Shown in pieces: positions 43,685 through 52,544 of a DNA stretch of 64,000 bases (the stretch's first letter is position 1; every line of letters begins with the position of its first letter). The notes beneath the pieces were generated by a model. That model searched no databases and was not told where the DNA came from. It was given only the letters and a program-made list of their open reading frames with translations. This stretch comes from Arthrobacter sp. NEB 688 (GTDB lineage: Bacteria > Actinomycetota > Actinomycetes > Actinomycetales > Dermatophilaceae): positions 3,844,001 to 3,908,000 of the forward strand of contig NZ_CP053707.1 of the NCBI RefSeq assembly GCF_013201035.1, written 5' to 3'. The position numbers were made by a program, and so were the translations under genes.

Positions 43685-44470
43685 GTGGACATGGACGAGG
43701 AACAGCCCGAGGAGGAGATCGACGAGGCCTTCGAGCGGCTGCTCGAGGAGGGTCGCGACCGGCTCGAGCGACCCCTGTGGACGCTACTGCCGACCGGCCT
43801 GCTCGGCGGCATCGACGTCGGCGTCGGCATCCTCGCCTACCTCGTCGTCAAGCACGAGACCGGCAACCAGCTGCTCGCCGCGCTCGCGTTCTCGGTCGGC
43901 TTCGTCGCACTGCTGCTCGCGCAGAGCGAGCTGTTCACCGAGAACTTCCTCGTCCCCGTGACGACGGCCGTCGCCGAGAAGGGCAACTGGGGCCGGCTGC
44001 TGCGCCTCTGGGCCGTCACCCTCGTGACGAACATCGCCGGGGGCACGGTGATCATCTGGGTCATCCTCGTCGCGCGGCCCGACCTCGCGGAGGTGACCCG
44101 CGAGACCGGCGAGCACTACGCCGAGCTCGGCGTCAGCGCCAAGAGCTTCATGCTCGCCGTGCTCGGCGGCCTCGTCATCACGCTCATGACCCGGATGCAG
44201 AACAGCACCGACAGCATGGGCGTGAAGATCGTGCCGGCCATCCTCTTCAGCGCCGTGCTCGTCGGCGCCGAGCTCTTCCACGCCGTGCTCGACCAGATCC
44301 TCATCATCGGCGCGGCGATCGCCGGCTCCGACATCACCATCGGGCAGTTCCTCGTCGCCCTCGTCTGGGCGAGCCTGGGCAACATCGTCGGCGGCGTCGG
44401 CTTCGTCACCTTCCTGCGGCTCGTGCGCTCCGCGCCGAGGGTCGAGCGCGAGCGGTCGGCGACGACCTGA
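43685..44470 (+). CDS. Formate/nitrite transporter (FNT) family protein
   Basis: 261 residues. An acidic N-terminus is followed by six membrane segments. The repeats LPTGLLGGIDVGVGILAYLV and GIQFL-like FLVALVWASLGNIVGG fit the YfdC-like branch of FNT channels. It may pass formate, nitrite or other small acids; the central histidine is expected but I cannot place it with certainty. A GTG start follows a -10-like TAGATT by 6 bases (leaderless). It is convergent with purH. Confidence 0.82.
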   Translation: MDMDEEQPEEEIDEAFERLLEEGRDRLERPLWTLLPTGLLGGIDVGVGILAYLVVKHETGNQLLAALAFSVGFVALLLAQSELFTENFLVPVTTAVAEKGNWGRLLRLWAVTLVTNIAGGTVIIWVILVARPDLAEVTRETGEHYAELGVSAKSFMLAVLGGLVITLMTRMQNSTDSMGVKIVPAILFSAVLVGAELFHAVLDQILIIGAAIAGSDITIGQFLVALVWASLGNIVGGVGFVTFLRLVRSAPRVERERSATT

Positions 44471-44498
44471 CCCGCGCCCGCCCCCGGAGGCGGACCCG

Positions 44499-46124
44499 TC
44501 AGTGCGCGAAGTGGCGGGTCCCGGTGAAGTACATCGTCACGCCGGCGGCCTGGGCAGCCGCGACGACCTCCGGGTCGCGCATCGACCCGCCGGGCGCGAC
44601 GACGGCGCGGACGCCGGCGTCGAGCAGCACCTGGAGGCCGTCGGCGAACGGGAAGAACGCGTCCGACGCGGCGACCGCCCCGCGGGCCCGCTGCGCACCG
44701 GCGCGGGAGACCGCGAGGTGGCAGGAGTCGACCCGGTTGACCTGGCCCATCCCGATACCGACCGACGCGCCGTCCTTCGCGAGGAGGATGGCGTTGGACT
44801 TGACCGCCCGCACGGCCCGCCAGGCGAACTGCAGGTCGGCCAGCGTGCGCTCGTCGACGGCGTCGCCGGACACCAGGCGCCAGTGGGCGGCGTCGTCCCC
44901 GCCCGTCGTGGCGCCCCCGTCGTCGGTGACCACGGCGTCGACCGCGTCGCGCACCTGCACGAGCAGCCCGCCGGAGACCGCCCGGAGCTCGACCGGGTCG
45001 GCGAAGCGCTCGACGCCCTCGGGCAGGCGCAGCAGGCGACGGTTCTTCTTCTCGCGGAGGATCTCGAGGGCGTCGTCGTCGAACGACGGCGCGACGATGA
45101 CCTCGCTGAAGACGTCGTTCGTCGCGAGCGCCATCTCGCGGGTCACCGGCCGGTTCGTCGCGATGATGCCGCCGAAGGCCGACACCGGGTCGCAGTCGTG
45201 GGCGGCGGTGTACGCCTCGGCGACGGTCTCGCCGACGGCGATGCCGCAGGGGTTCGCGTGCTTGATGATGGCGACCGTCGGCTGGTCGCCGTGGTCGTAC
45301 GCGGCGCGCAGGGCGGCATCCGCATCGACGTAGTTGTTGTACGACATCTCCTTGCCGGCCAGCTGCTCGGACTGCGCCAGGCCCGGCCGCGAGTGCGTGT
45401 AGAGCGCCGCGCGCTGGTGCGGGTTCTCGCCGTAGCGCAGCACCGCGGACTTCTCCCAGGTCGCGCCGGTCCACGCCGGGAAGCCGGTGCCGTCGGAGGT
45501 GTCGGCGTAGGCGTTGCCCATCCACGAGGCGACGGCGACGTCGTAGCTCGCGGTGTGCACGAACGCCTCCGCCGCGAGGCGCTTGCGCTGGGCCAGGGTG
45601 AAGCCGCCGGAACGGACGGCCTCGAGCGCGACCCCGTAGGCCGCGGGATCGGTGACGACCGCGACGCTCGGGTGGTTCTTCGCCGCGGCGCGCACCATCG
45701 AGGGGCCACCGATGTCGATCTGCTCGACGCACTCGTCCGGCGTCGCGCCGGAGGCCACGGTCTCCAGGAACGGGTAGAGGTTGACGACGACGAGCTCGAA
45801 GGCCTCGACCCCGAGGTCCTCGAGCTGCGCCAGGTGGTCGGGCTTGCGGGTGTCGGCGAGCAGGCCGGCGTGCACGCGCGGGTGGAGGGTCTTGACGCGC
45901 CCCTCGAGGCACTCGGGGAAGCCGGTCAGCTCCTCGACGCGGGTGACGGGCAGGCCGAGCGACTCGATGAGCGCGGCGCTGCCACCGGTCGAGACGAGGA
46001 CGACGCCGGCGTCGTGCAGGCCCTGCACGAGCTCGGGCAGGCCGGTCTTGTCGTAGACGGAGACGAGGGCGCGACGCACGGGACGGACGTCCTGGGTCGG
46101 GCCGGGGGCGGAGACGGATGCCAT
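44499..46124 (-). CDS. purH: AICAR formyltransferase/IMP cyclohydrolase
   Basis: 541 residues. The N-terminal MGS-type domain ([36 protein letters not shown]) is the cyclohydrolase. The C-terminal part has [36 protein letters not shown] and the end [13 protein letters not shown] (AICAR transformylase). It catalyses the last two steps of IMP synthesis. The ATG at 46124 has GAGGAG upstream. The next frame ATG at 46232 lies within the ZTP riboswitch and is not used. Expression should respond to ZMP/ZTP through that riboswitch. It needs formyl-THF from folD. Confidence 0.97.
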   Translation of the reverse strand: MASVSAPGPTQDVRPVRRALVSVYDKTGLPELVQGLHDAGVVLVSTGGSAALIESLGLPVTRVEELTGFPECLEGRVKTLHPRVHAGLLADTRKPDHLAQLEDLGVEAFELVVVNLYPFLETVASGATPDECVEQIDIGGPSMVRAAAKNHPSVAVVTDPAAYGVALEAVRSGGFTLAQRKRLAAEAFVHTASYDVAVASWMGNAYADTSDGTGFPAWTGATWEKSAVLRYGENPHQRAALYTHSRPGLAQSEQLAGKEMSYNNYVDADAALRAAYDHGDQPTVAIIKHANPCGIAVGETVAEAYTAAHDCDPVSAFGGIIATNRPVTREMALATNDVFSEVIVAPSFDDDALEILREKKNRRLLRLPEGVERFADPVELRAVSGGLLVQVRDAVDAVVTDDGGATTGGDDAAHWRLVSGDAVDERTLADLQFAWRAVRAVKSNAILLAKDGASVGIGMGQVNRVDSCHLAVSRAGAQRARGAVAASDAFFPFADGLQVLLDAGVRAVVAPGGSMRDPEVVAAAQAAGVTMYFTGTRHFAH

Positions 46125-46149
46125 GACGGGCTCCTCGGGGTCGACGGTG

Positions 46150-46228
46150 TCGTTCCCGGAGCACCCAGGCGGGCGATGCCCCGACTGCAGACTTCCCGGT
46201 GGTGACCCACCCGCGCCAGTCGTCGCCA
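46150..46228 (-). promoter_or_regulatory. ZTP (pfl) riboswitch leader of purH
   Basis: On the minus strand the leader begins near 46224, just after a -10-like TAGAGT (46236-46231). It shows GACTGGCGC, then ACCACCGGGAAG, then CCCGCCTGGGTGC (complement of 46161-46173). These are the conserved blocks of the pfl motif, including the 3' CCGCCTGGG pseudoknot part. Pfl RNAs bind ZMP/ZTP and often precede purH. No poly-U terminator is seen, so control may be translational through the GAGGAG ribosome site. Confidence 0.8.
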
Positions 46229-46265
46229 TCACTCTAGCGACGACGGCGCGACCCCTGAAATCTCC

Positions 46266-46329
46266 GGTCGAACGACGAGAACATGCCGTCGGACGCCGGC
46301 CCGGCGCGGCAGGTCCTCGTCGTTCGACC
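46266..46329 (-). terminator. Terminator downstream of the oxidoreductase gene
   Basis: Perfect 14-bp arms (46266-46279 with 46316-46329) around a GC-rich loop, just after the 46343 stop. It separates the DUF6350-purN transcript from the purH promoter. Confidence 0.7.
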
Positions 46330-46342
46330 GACGGACCTTCGG

Positions 46343-46768
46343 TCAGCGGGCGTAGGGCGACGGGGGCAGCGGGTCGGGCCAGGACCCGCCGAGCACCCGG
46401 TCGACCTCGAGGACGACGACGACCCGCTCGGGGTTGGGCCGCGGCGGGCGGTAGCGGACGGCGTAGCGCTCCTCGGCGTCACGGACGGCGTCGGCGTCCT
46501 CGACCACCCGCGTCACCCCCTCGAAGGTGACCCACCGACGCCCCTCGACCTGGCTGAGGGACGCCCGCCGGCCCGCGCGCGCCTGGAGCACCTTGGCGCT
46601 CGAGCGGCCGGCGATGACCCGGGCCACGAGGAGGTCCTCGTCCCACGTGAAGCCGACGGGCACGGTGTGCGGGCTGCCGTCGCGGCGCAGCGTCGTCAGC
46701 GTCGCGAGGTGCCGCTCCCGCAGGAAGGCGAGGACGTTGGGCGCGAGCGCGTCGGGGGTCAGCGCCAC
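46343..46768 (-). CDS. PPOX-class F420/FMN-dependent protein
   Basis: About 141 residues. [30 protein letters not shown] and the later [16 protein letters not shown] form the split-barrel fold of pyridoxamine-phosphate-oxidase-like proteins (F420-dependent TIGR03618-type). The GTG at 46768 overlaps the purN stop by 10 bases, so it is translated as part of the DUF6350-purN operon. The frame's ATG at 46936 would lie deep inside purN and is not used. Substrate unknown. Confidence 0.8.
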   Translation of the reverse strand: MALTPDALAPNVLAFLRERHLATLTTLRRDGSPHTVPVGFTWDEDLLVARVIAGRSSAKVLQARAGRRASLSQVEGRRWVTFEGVTRVVEDADAVRDAEERYAVRYRPPRPNPERVVVVLEVDRVLGGSWPDPLPPSPYAR

Positions 46769-47361
46769 GAGCGGTCCCGGGCCAGCGACGTGAGGACCTC
46801 GACGAGCATGGCGCGCTCCTGCTCCTTGATGCGTTCGTGCAGCGACCCCTCGTCGTCGCCCGGCGCGACCCGGACGGCCCGCTGGTCGATGATCGGGCCG
46901 GTGTCGACCCCCGCGTCGACCCAGTGGCAGGTGCAACCCGTGACGACCACGCCGTGGGCCAGCGCGTCGCGGACGCCGTGCGCGCCGGGGAAGCTCGGCA
47001 GCAGGGCGGGGTGGGTGTTGACGACCCGGAAGGCCTCGAGGAAGACCGGCCCGAGCACCTTCATGAAGCCGGCCGAGACGACGAGGTCGGGCTCGTGCGC
47101 GGCGACGAGCCGGGTCAGGTCGGCGTCCCAGTCGGCGCGCGAGTCGTGGTCGGGGACACGGCAGACGAAGGTCGGGATGCCCCGCTCCTGCGCCCGGCCG
47201 ACGCCCCGGGTGCCGTCACGGTCCGCCCCGACGACGACGACCTCGAAGGACGCCCCGGCGGCCCCGGCGGCCTCGGTGGCGTCGAGGACCGCCTGGAGGT
47301 TCGTGCCCGACCCGGAGACGAGGACCGCCAGCCGCAGCGGGCGCCCCACCGCCGCGCTCAC
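46759..47361 (-). CDS. purN: Phosphoribosylglycinamide formyltransferase
   Basis: 200 residues. VLVSGSGTNLQAVLDA (phosphate loop), NTHPALLPSFPGAHG (His catalytic region) and GCTCHWVDAGVDTGPII (Asp) are present. It moves the formyl group of 10-formyl-THF to GAR in purine synthesis. The GTG at 47361 overlaps the upstream DUF6350 gene in GTGA. The long extension of the frame to 48237 is antisense-free shadow of that gene and not real. Confidence 0.96.
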   Translation of the reverse strand: MSAAVGRPLRLAVLVSGSGTNLQAVLDATEAAGAAGASFEVVVVGADRDGTRGVGRAQERGIPTFVCRVPDHDSRADWDADLTRLVAAHEPDLVVSAGFMKVLGPVFLEAFRVVNTHPALLPSFPGAHGVRDALAHGVVVTGCTCHWVDAGVDTGPIIDQRAVRVAPGDDEGSLHERIKEQERAMLVEVLTSLARDRSWR

Positions 47362-48599
47362 CGGCGCAGCCGCCAGGCGTCGCGCAGGACGAAGAGCACC
47401 GCGCCGACGACCAGCCAGGCGAGCGCGGACAGGGCCATCTCGAGGGCCGGGGCGCCGACCGACGAGAGCCGGTAGGCCCCGAGCGACCCGCCGCCGACGG
47501 CGTCGAGCAGGCCGATGGACAGCGCCGTCACGCAGCACGCGGAGACGGCGACGACGAGCTTGGTGCGCAGCCGGGCGAGGCGCGCGACGGTCGCGAGCGC
47601 CCGGCGGCCCACCCACGCCCCGGCGAGGACGAGGGCGAGCACGCAGACGACCCCGACGAGGCCGGGGAAGCGCCCCGGCTGGGGCAGCGCGCCGAAGGCG
47701 GGGACCATCGGCAGCAGGCCGGTCTCGGAGCCGTCCCAGGTGACCGAGGCACCCTCGACGACCGAGAAGCCGGGGCCCGCGACGAACGAGACGACCCAGA
47801 GGCCCAGGTTGGCCAGGCCGGCCAGCTGCGCGGCGAGCAGCACGGCCGAGCCGACGCCGGAGGGGGCGAGGTCGGACTCGATCGACACCACGCGCGGCCA
47901 GGCGAGCAGCACCGCGAGGAGGACGGCGACCATCCCGACCATGACGAGCAGGCCCGCGCCCGCGAGGCCGGGGCCGACCGAGCGGCGGATGCTGTCGGGC
48001 AGCGGGAGGGTCAGGCGGGGGCCGAGGACGTCGGGGTCGTCGCGGCCGACCGCGCGCAGCGCGTACCCGAGCCCGACGAGCGGGACGAGGACGGCGGGCA
48101 GGAGGAGCGTCCAGGGGCGGGGCGGCAGGGGGCCGTCGGCGGCCACCACCCAGCCGACCCCGACGACGAGCGCGTACCCGGCCCACCAGGCGCCGACGGC
48201 GGCGGCGAGGGGGCGCGGCAGCAGGCCGGCCCACCACTCGCCCTCGCTGCTGACGCGGACCATCGCCTCGCGCGCGCCCATCCGGGCGAGGAGGACGAGC
48301 AGGCCGAGGAGCAGGAGGGGGGTGAGGGCGATGGTCGCCGTCCCGACCCCGAGGTGCGCCCCGCCGGCGAGCAGCCAGAACGAGGCGCCGACCGCCGTCG
48401 CGGACGAGCCGCCGGCGCTCGAGAGCGGGTCAGCGGCCCAGGCCGCCAGCACGGGCCCGACGACGAGCAGCGCCGACACGAGCCCGGTCGCGACCCCGAT
48501 CAGCCCCGAGCGCCGCCAGCCGGGCGCCAGCGGGTGGGCGTGGCCACCGGCGGGCTCGGTGCCGGCCGGTGAGGACGTGGAGCGGTCCGTGACGGTCAT
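47358..48599 (-). CDS. DUF6350-family integral membrane protein
   Basis: About 413 residues with about ten membrane segments and no soluble domain. The family is typically encoded directly upstream of purN in actinobacteria, as here. Function unknown, perhaps transport or cell-envelope related. The ATG at 48599 is chosen since the preceding frame (to 48773) is Arg/Pro-rich and crosses the divergent promoter region. Confidence 0.85.
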   Translation of the reverse strand: MTVTDRSTSSPAGTEPAGGHAHPLAPGWRRSGLIGVATGLVSALLVVGPVLAAWAADPLSSAGGSSATAVGASFWLLAGGAHLGVGTATIALTPLLLLGLLVLLARMGAREAMVRVSSEGEWWAGLLPRPLAAAVGAWWAGYALVVGVGWVVAADGPLPPRPWTLLLPAVLVPLVGLGYALRAVGRDDPDVLGPRLTLPLPDSIRRSVGPGLAGAGLLVMVGMVAVLLAVLLAWPRVVSIESDLAPSGVGSAVLLAAQLAGLANLGLWVVSFVAGPGFSVVEGASVTWDGSETGLLPMVPAFGALPQPGRFPGLVGVVCVLALVLAGAWVGRRALATVARLARLRTKLVVAVSACCVTALSIGLLDAVGGGSLGAYRLSSVGAPALEMALSALAWLVVGAVLFVLRDAWRLRR

Positions 48600-48787
48600 C
48601 GCGGACCAGTCTGCGGCACCGCGCACCGGCATCGGTGGTGCCGCGCCGGGCGCCACCCCGGTGGACGGCGCGACCCGGGCGCGGCGTCGCCCCCGGACGA
48701 GCCTGCCCACGAAGAGGTCGCGGGATCGGGCATCCTGCCGGGGGTGCTCGTGCGTCGGGTGGGGTGAGGGCACCGGAGGGAGGGGTC

Positions 48788-49312
48788 ATGCGCGCGGACC
48801 GGGCGGCCGAGTTCGACGAGTTCTACCGCGGGACGGTGCACCGTGTCGTGCACCTCGTCTACGCCTCGACGGGGGACCTGGGGCTGGCACAGGACTGCAC
48901 CCAGGAGGCGTACGCCCGGGCGTGGACGCAGTGGCGCTCGGTCTCCGCGATGCGCGACCCGCTCGCGTGGGTCCGCACCGTGGCGCGGCGGCTGGCCATC
49001 AGCCAGTGGCGACGGCACCGCGCCCACGAGCGCGCGCTCGCCCGGCACGGCGCGCCGCCGCCGACCCCGCCGCCCACGCCCGACCGCGTCGCGGTGCTCG
49101 ACGCCCTGGCCCACCTGTCGACCCCGGTGCGGGAGGCGCTCACCCTGTACTACCTCGCCGACCTCAGCGTCGAGCAGGTGGCCGACGAGCTCGGCGCCCC
49201 GCTCGGCACCGTCAAGGCGCGGCTGCGCCGGGGGCGCCACCAGCTGGAGGCCCTCCTCGCGCCCGACGGCGACGGCGCCCTCCCCCACGCCCAGGAGGCC
49301 GACCGTGGCTGA
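48788..49312 (+). CDS. ECF-type RNA polymerase sigma factor
   Basis: 174 residues. Region 2 (FDEFYRGTVHRVVHLVYASTGDLGLAQDCTQEAYARAW) is residues about 8-45 and region 4 (LSTPVREALTLYYLADLSVEQVADELGAPLGTVKARLRRGR) about 105-150. The ATG at 48788 has GGGAGGGG just upstream. The downstream gene overlaps its stop by 8 bases and encodes a membrane protein, as expected for a sigma/anti-sigma pair. The target promoters are unknown. Confidence 0.9.
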   Translation: MRADRAAEFDEFYRGTVHRVVHLVYASTGDLGLAQDCTQEAYARAWTQWRSVSAMRDPLAWVRTVARRLAISQWRRHRAHERALARHGAPPPTPPPTPDRVAVLDALAHLSTPVREALTLYYLADLSVEQVADELGAPLGTVKARLRRGRHQLEALLAPDGDGALPHAQEADRG

Positions 49313-50093
49313 CCACCCGCGCACCCCGGACCACGACGACGTCCGCCGGGCGCTCCTGCTCCTCGCGGCCGACGTCGACGCGCTCGACCTCGCGGAGCCG
49401 GCCGCGCTGCGGCACGGGGCCGGCCGCGCCCGGCGCCGGGTGCTCGTCGTCGGGGCCGTCGCGGCGTCGCTCCTCCTCGTCGCGCTCGCCGGGGGGCTCG
49501 GCCTCCTCGGGCGCGGCGGCGACGACCGGCTGCCGGCCGGTCCCTCTCCCGCCGTCACCGGCTCCCCCTCACCGGCGTCGAGCACGCGGGGCCCGTCCGG
49601 CGACGACCGGACCACCGGTACCGACGTCCTCGGCGACGACGGCTCGCTCGGCCCCTTCCGCGTCGGGATGGACGAGGCGACCGTCCGGCAGGCCATCGCG
49701 TCCGCCGGGCTCGAGGACTCGGTCCGGGTCGCGGCACGCGAGCTGGGCGGTGGGGTCATCGACCGCGTGCTCCTCCAGGAGGGGGCGCAGACCGGTGTCG
49801 GTGACGGCGACGTCATCGGCACCTTCGACCGGGAGACCGGCCGGCTGTCGGTGCTGGTCGCCCCGGCGACGGCGCGCATCCGCGGCCTGGGCGTGGGCTC
49901 GCCGGTCGGGGCGTTCGAGGACGCCTTCCCCGGTCAGGTCCACACCGACGAGACCTCCAGCGTCTACCTGCTCGACCTCGAGGGCGGGGTGCGCCTGCAG
50001 CTCGGGCGCCCCTCGTCGTTCCTCGACCGCAGCGCCGTGTCCGCCGTCGTCGTCCTGCCCCCGATGGCGCCGACGTTCCCGTACTTCCGCTGA
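49305..50093 (+). CDS. Single-pass membrane protein, probable regulator of the ECF sigma factor
   Basis: 262 residues: a short cytoplasmic N-terminus (about 40 residues), one membrane helix (about 42-64), a Pro/Ser/Thr-rich linker and an extracellular domain with FRVGMDEATVRQAI and related repeats. No HxxxCxxC zinc anti-sigma motif is present, so a classic ZAS domain is missing. Translational coupling to the sigma gene (GTGGCTGA overlap; AGGAGG upstream) suggests an anti-sigma or sensor role (inference). Confidence 0.75.
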   Translation: MADHPRTPDHDDVRRALLLLAADVDALDLAEPAALRHGAGRARRRVLVVGAVAASLLLVALAGGLGLLGRGGDDRLPAGPSPAVTGSPSPASSTRGPSGDDRTTGTDVLGDDGSLGPFRVGMDEATVRQAIASAGLEDSVRVAARELGGGVIDRVLLQEGAQTGVGDGDVIGTFDRETGRLSVLVAPATARIRGLGVGSPVGAFEDAFPGQVHTDETSSVYLLDLEGGVRLQLGRPSSFLDRSAVSAVVVLPPMAPTFPYFR

Positions 50094-50125
50094 CGCCCGC
50101 CGGGCCACCGGTCGAGGCAAGTGGA

Positions 50126-50187
50126 GTCGAGGGAACAGGACACGCCGCCGGCGACGGGGCGCGGGCGGCGTGTCCTGCTCGCTCGAC
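50126..50187. terminator. Bidirectional terminator between the sigma operon and sucD
   Basis: A perfect 14-bp stem (50136-50149 with 50164-50177) is extended, across a 4x4 internal loop, by 6 bp (50126-50131 with 50182-50187). It lies between convergent genes. Confidence 0.8.
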
Positions 50188-50225
50188 GGGGTGGGCCCGT
50201 CGGCGGGGGTGGTGCGGTGGGGGCG

Positions 50226-51119
50226 TCAGCCGGCGAGCGACTCCATGATCTCGCGCATCAGCTGGGCGGCCTCGGACGGCGTCTTGCCGACCTTGACCCC
50301 GGCGGCCTCGAGGGCCTCCTTCTTCGCCTGCGCCGTGCCGGACGAGCCGGACACGATGGCGCCGGCGTGGCCCATCGTCTTGCCCTCGGGGGCCGTGAAG
50401 CCCGCGACGTAGCCGACGACCGGCTTGGTCACGTGGTCCTTGATGTACGCCGCCGCGCGCTCCTCGGCGTCGCCGCCGATCTCGCCGATCATGACGATCG
50501 CGTCGGTCTCGGGGTCGTTCTCGAAGGCCTCGAGGCAGTCGATGTGCGTCGTCCCGATGATCGGGTCGCCGCCGATGCCGACGGCGGACGAGAAGCCGAA
50601 GTCCCGCAGCTCGTACATCATCTGGTAGGTCAGCGTGCCCGACTTCGAGACCAGGCCGATGCGGCCGCCGCCCGAGATGTCGGCCGGGATGATGCCGGCG
50701 TTGGACTGGCCGGGGCTGATGAGGCCGGGGCAGTTCGGGCCGATGATCCGGGTGCCGCCCTTGTCGGCGGCGTAGTTGTGGAACTCCGCGGTGTCCTTGA
50801 CCGCGACGCCCTCGGTGATGACGACGAGCAGCGGGATGCCCGCGTCGATCGCCTCGATGGCTGCGGCCTTGGTGAAGGCGGCGGGGACGAACGCGACGCT
50901 GACGTCGGCGCCCGTCTTCTCCATCGCCTCGGCGACCGTGCCGAAGACGGGGACGGACACGCCGCCCTCGAACTCGACGTCGGTGCCGGCCTTGCGGGGG
51001 TTGACGCCGCCGACGACGGCGGTGCCGGAGCGCAGCATCCGCTGCGTGTGCTTCATGCCCTCGGAGCCGGTCATGCCCTGGACGATGACCTTGGAGTCCG
51101 CGGTGAGGAAGATGGCCAT
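50226..51119 (-). CDS. sucD: Succinyl-CoA synthetase (ADP/GDP-forming), alpha subunit
   Basis: 297 residues. [20 protein letters not shown] (CoA site), [30 protein letters not shown] and [13 protein letters not shown] (phospho-histidine) are typical. With SucC it converts succinyl-CoA to succinate with substrate-level phosphorylation. It follows sucC by 34 bases with an AGAGAGAA ribosome site. It is the last gene of the operon. Confidence 0.97.
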   Translation of the reverse strand: MAIFLTADSKVIVQGMTGSEGMKHTQRMLRSGTAVVGGVNPRKAGTDVEFEGGVSVPVFGTVAEAMEKTGADVSVAFVPAAFTKAAAIEAIDAGIPLLVVITEGVAVKDTAEFHNYAADKGGTRIIGPNCPGLISPGQSNAGIIPADISGGGRIGLVSKSGTLTYQMMYELRDFGFSSAVGIGGDPIIGTTHIDCLEAFENDPETDAIVMIGEIGGDAEERAAAYIKDHVTKPVVGYVAGFTAPEGKTMGHAGAIVSGSSGTAQAKKEALEAAGVKVGKTPSEAAQLMREIMESLAG

Positions 51120-51153
51120 GGGTGTCTGTTTCTCTCTTCTCGCTCGCTCGGGG

Positions 51154-52332
51154 TCAGTTCTGGGAGGCCAGCTCGGCGGCCTTGCGCGCCGCGCCGTCCA
51201 TCGTCTCCTCGATGAGGACGAGCGGGTGGTTGCGCTCGGCGAGGATGCGGCGGCCCTCCTCGACGTTGTTGCCGTCGAGGCGGACGACGAGCGGCTTCGT
51301 GGCCTCGTCGCCGAGGGCGTCGAGCGCGCCGACGATCCCGTTGGCGACCGCGTCGCACGAGGTGATGCCGCCGAAGACGTTGACGAAGACCGACTTCACC
51401 TGCTCGTCGCCGAGGATGATGTGCAGCCCGTTGGCCATGACCTCGGCCGAGGCGCCGCCGCCGATGTCGAGGAAGTTGGCCGGCTTCTGGCCGCCGAACT
51501 CCTCACCGGCGTACGCGACGACGTCGAGGGTGCTCATGACGAGCCCCGCGCCGTTGCCGATGATGCCGACCGAGCCGTCGAGCTTGACGTAGTTGAGGCC
51601 CTTCTCCTTGGCCGCGGCCTCGAGCGGGTCGGCGGCGGCGGAGTCCTCGAGGGCCTCGTGGTCGGGGTGGCGGAAGTCGGCGTTCGCGTCGAGCGAGACC
51701 TTGCCGTCGAGGGCGACGATCTCGCCGTCCTCCGTCTGCACGAGGGGGTTGACCTCGACGAGCGTGGCGTCCTCGTCGCGGTAGACCGCCCAGAGGGTCT
51801 TGAGGACCGGCTCGATCTTCGTGGCGACCTCGCCCTCGAAGCCGGCGGCCTCGACGATCTCGCGGGCCTTGGCGTCGTCGATGCCGACGTTGGGGTCGAC
51901 GGCGACGCGCGCGAGGGCCTCGGGACGCTCGACGGCGAGCTGCTCGATCTCCATCCCGCCCTCCTTGCTGCACATCGCGAGGTAGGTGCGGTTCGCGCGG
52001 TCGAGCAGGATCGAGAAGTAGTACTCCTCGGCGATCCGGGCGCCCTGCGCGACCATCACGCGGTGCACGGTGTGGCCCTTGATGTCCATGCCGAGGATGG
52101 CGCGCGCGTGCTCCTGCGCCTCGTCGGCGCTCTTGGCGACCTTGACGCCGCCGGCCTTGCCGCGCCCGCCGGTCTTCACCTGAGCCTTGACGACGGTGAC
52201 GCCGCCGCTCGCGGTGCCGATGCGCTCGGCCGCCTCCCTCGCCTCCTCGGGCGTGGTGGCGACGGCCCCTGCGAGCACGGGGACACCGTGCTTCTCGAAC
52301 ATGTCACGGGCCTGGTACTCGAAGAGGTCCAC
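51154..52332 (-). CDS. sucC: Succinyl-CoA synthetase, beta subunit
   Basis: 392 residues. The ATP-grasp domain begins [56 protein letters not shown] and [10 protein letters not shown] are typical. The GTG at 52332 with GAGGAC upstream is chosen; the frame extends to 52956 without conservation. A -10-like TACGCT (52381-52376) gives a leader of about 37 bases. It is the first gene of sucCD. Confidence 0.97.
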   Translation of the reverse strand: MDLFEYQARDMFEKHGVPVLAGAVATTPEEAREAAERIGTASGGVTVVKAQVKTGGRGKAGGVKVAKSADEAQEHARAILGMDIKGHTVHRVMVAQGARIAEEYYFSILLDRANRTYLAMCSKEGGMEIEQLAVERPEALARVAVDPNVGIDDAKAREIVEAAGFEGEVATKIEPVLKTLWAVYRDEDATLVEVNPLVQTEDGEIVALDGKVSLDANADFRHPDHEALEDSAAADPLEAAAKEKGLNYVKLDGSVGIIGNGAGLVMSTLDVVAYAGEEFGGQKPANFLDIGGGASAEVMANGLHIILGDEQVKSVFVNVFGGITSCDAVANGIVGALDALGDEATKPLVVRLDGNNVEEGRRILAERNHPLVLIEETMDGAARKAAELASQN

Positions 52333-52490
52333 GAGGCGATCCGTCCTCACTGTCGGCGAAAGTGGTCCGCAGGGCAGCGTATCCGCGCCGCGTCGGGACA
52401 CCGAACCCGAGGCGTCCGATGGGGGCAATCTCACGCCGGGCGGCCCGCTCACGCGCCGACCGGCGGCGGTCCCCCGCGTCGTGGACGCCG

Positions 52491-52526
52491 CGAGGGCGGC
52501 CCGACCTGGTGGTCGGACCGCCCTCG
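52491..52526 (-). terminator. Terminator of the M4 protease gene
   Basis: 16-bp arms with one mismatch (52491-52506 with 52511-52526) and a 4-base loop, 19 bases after the protease stop and upstream of the sucCD promoter. Confidence 0.75.
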
Positions 52527-52544
52527 TCGGTCGGTGGCGTCGGG

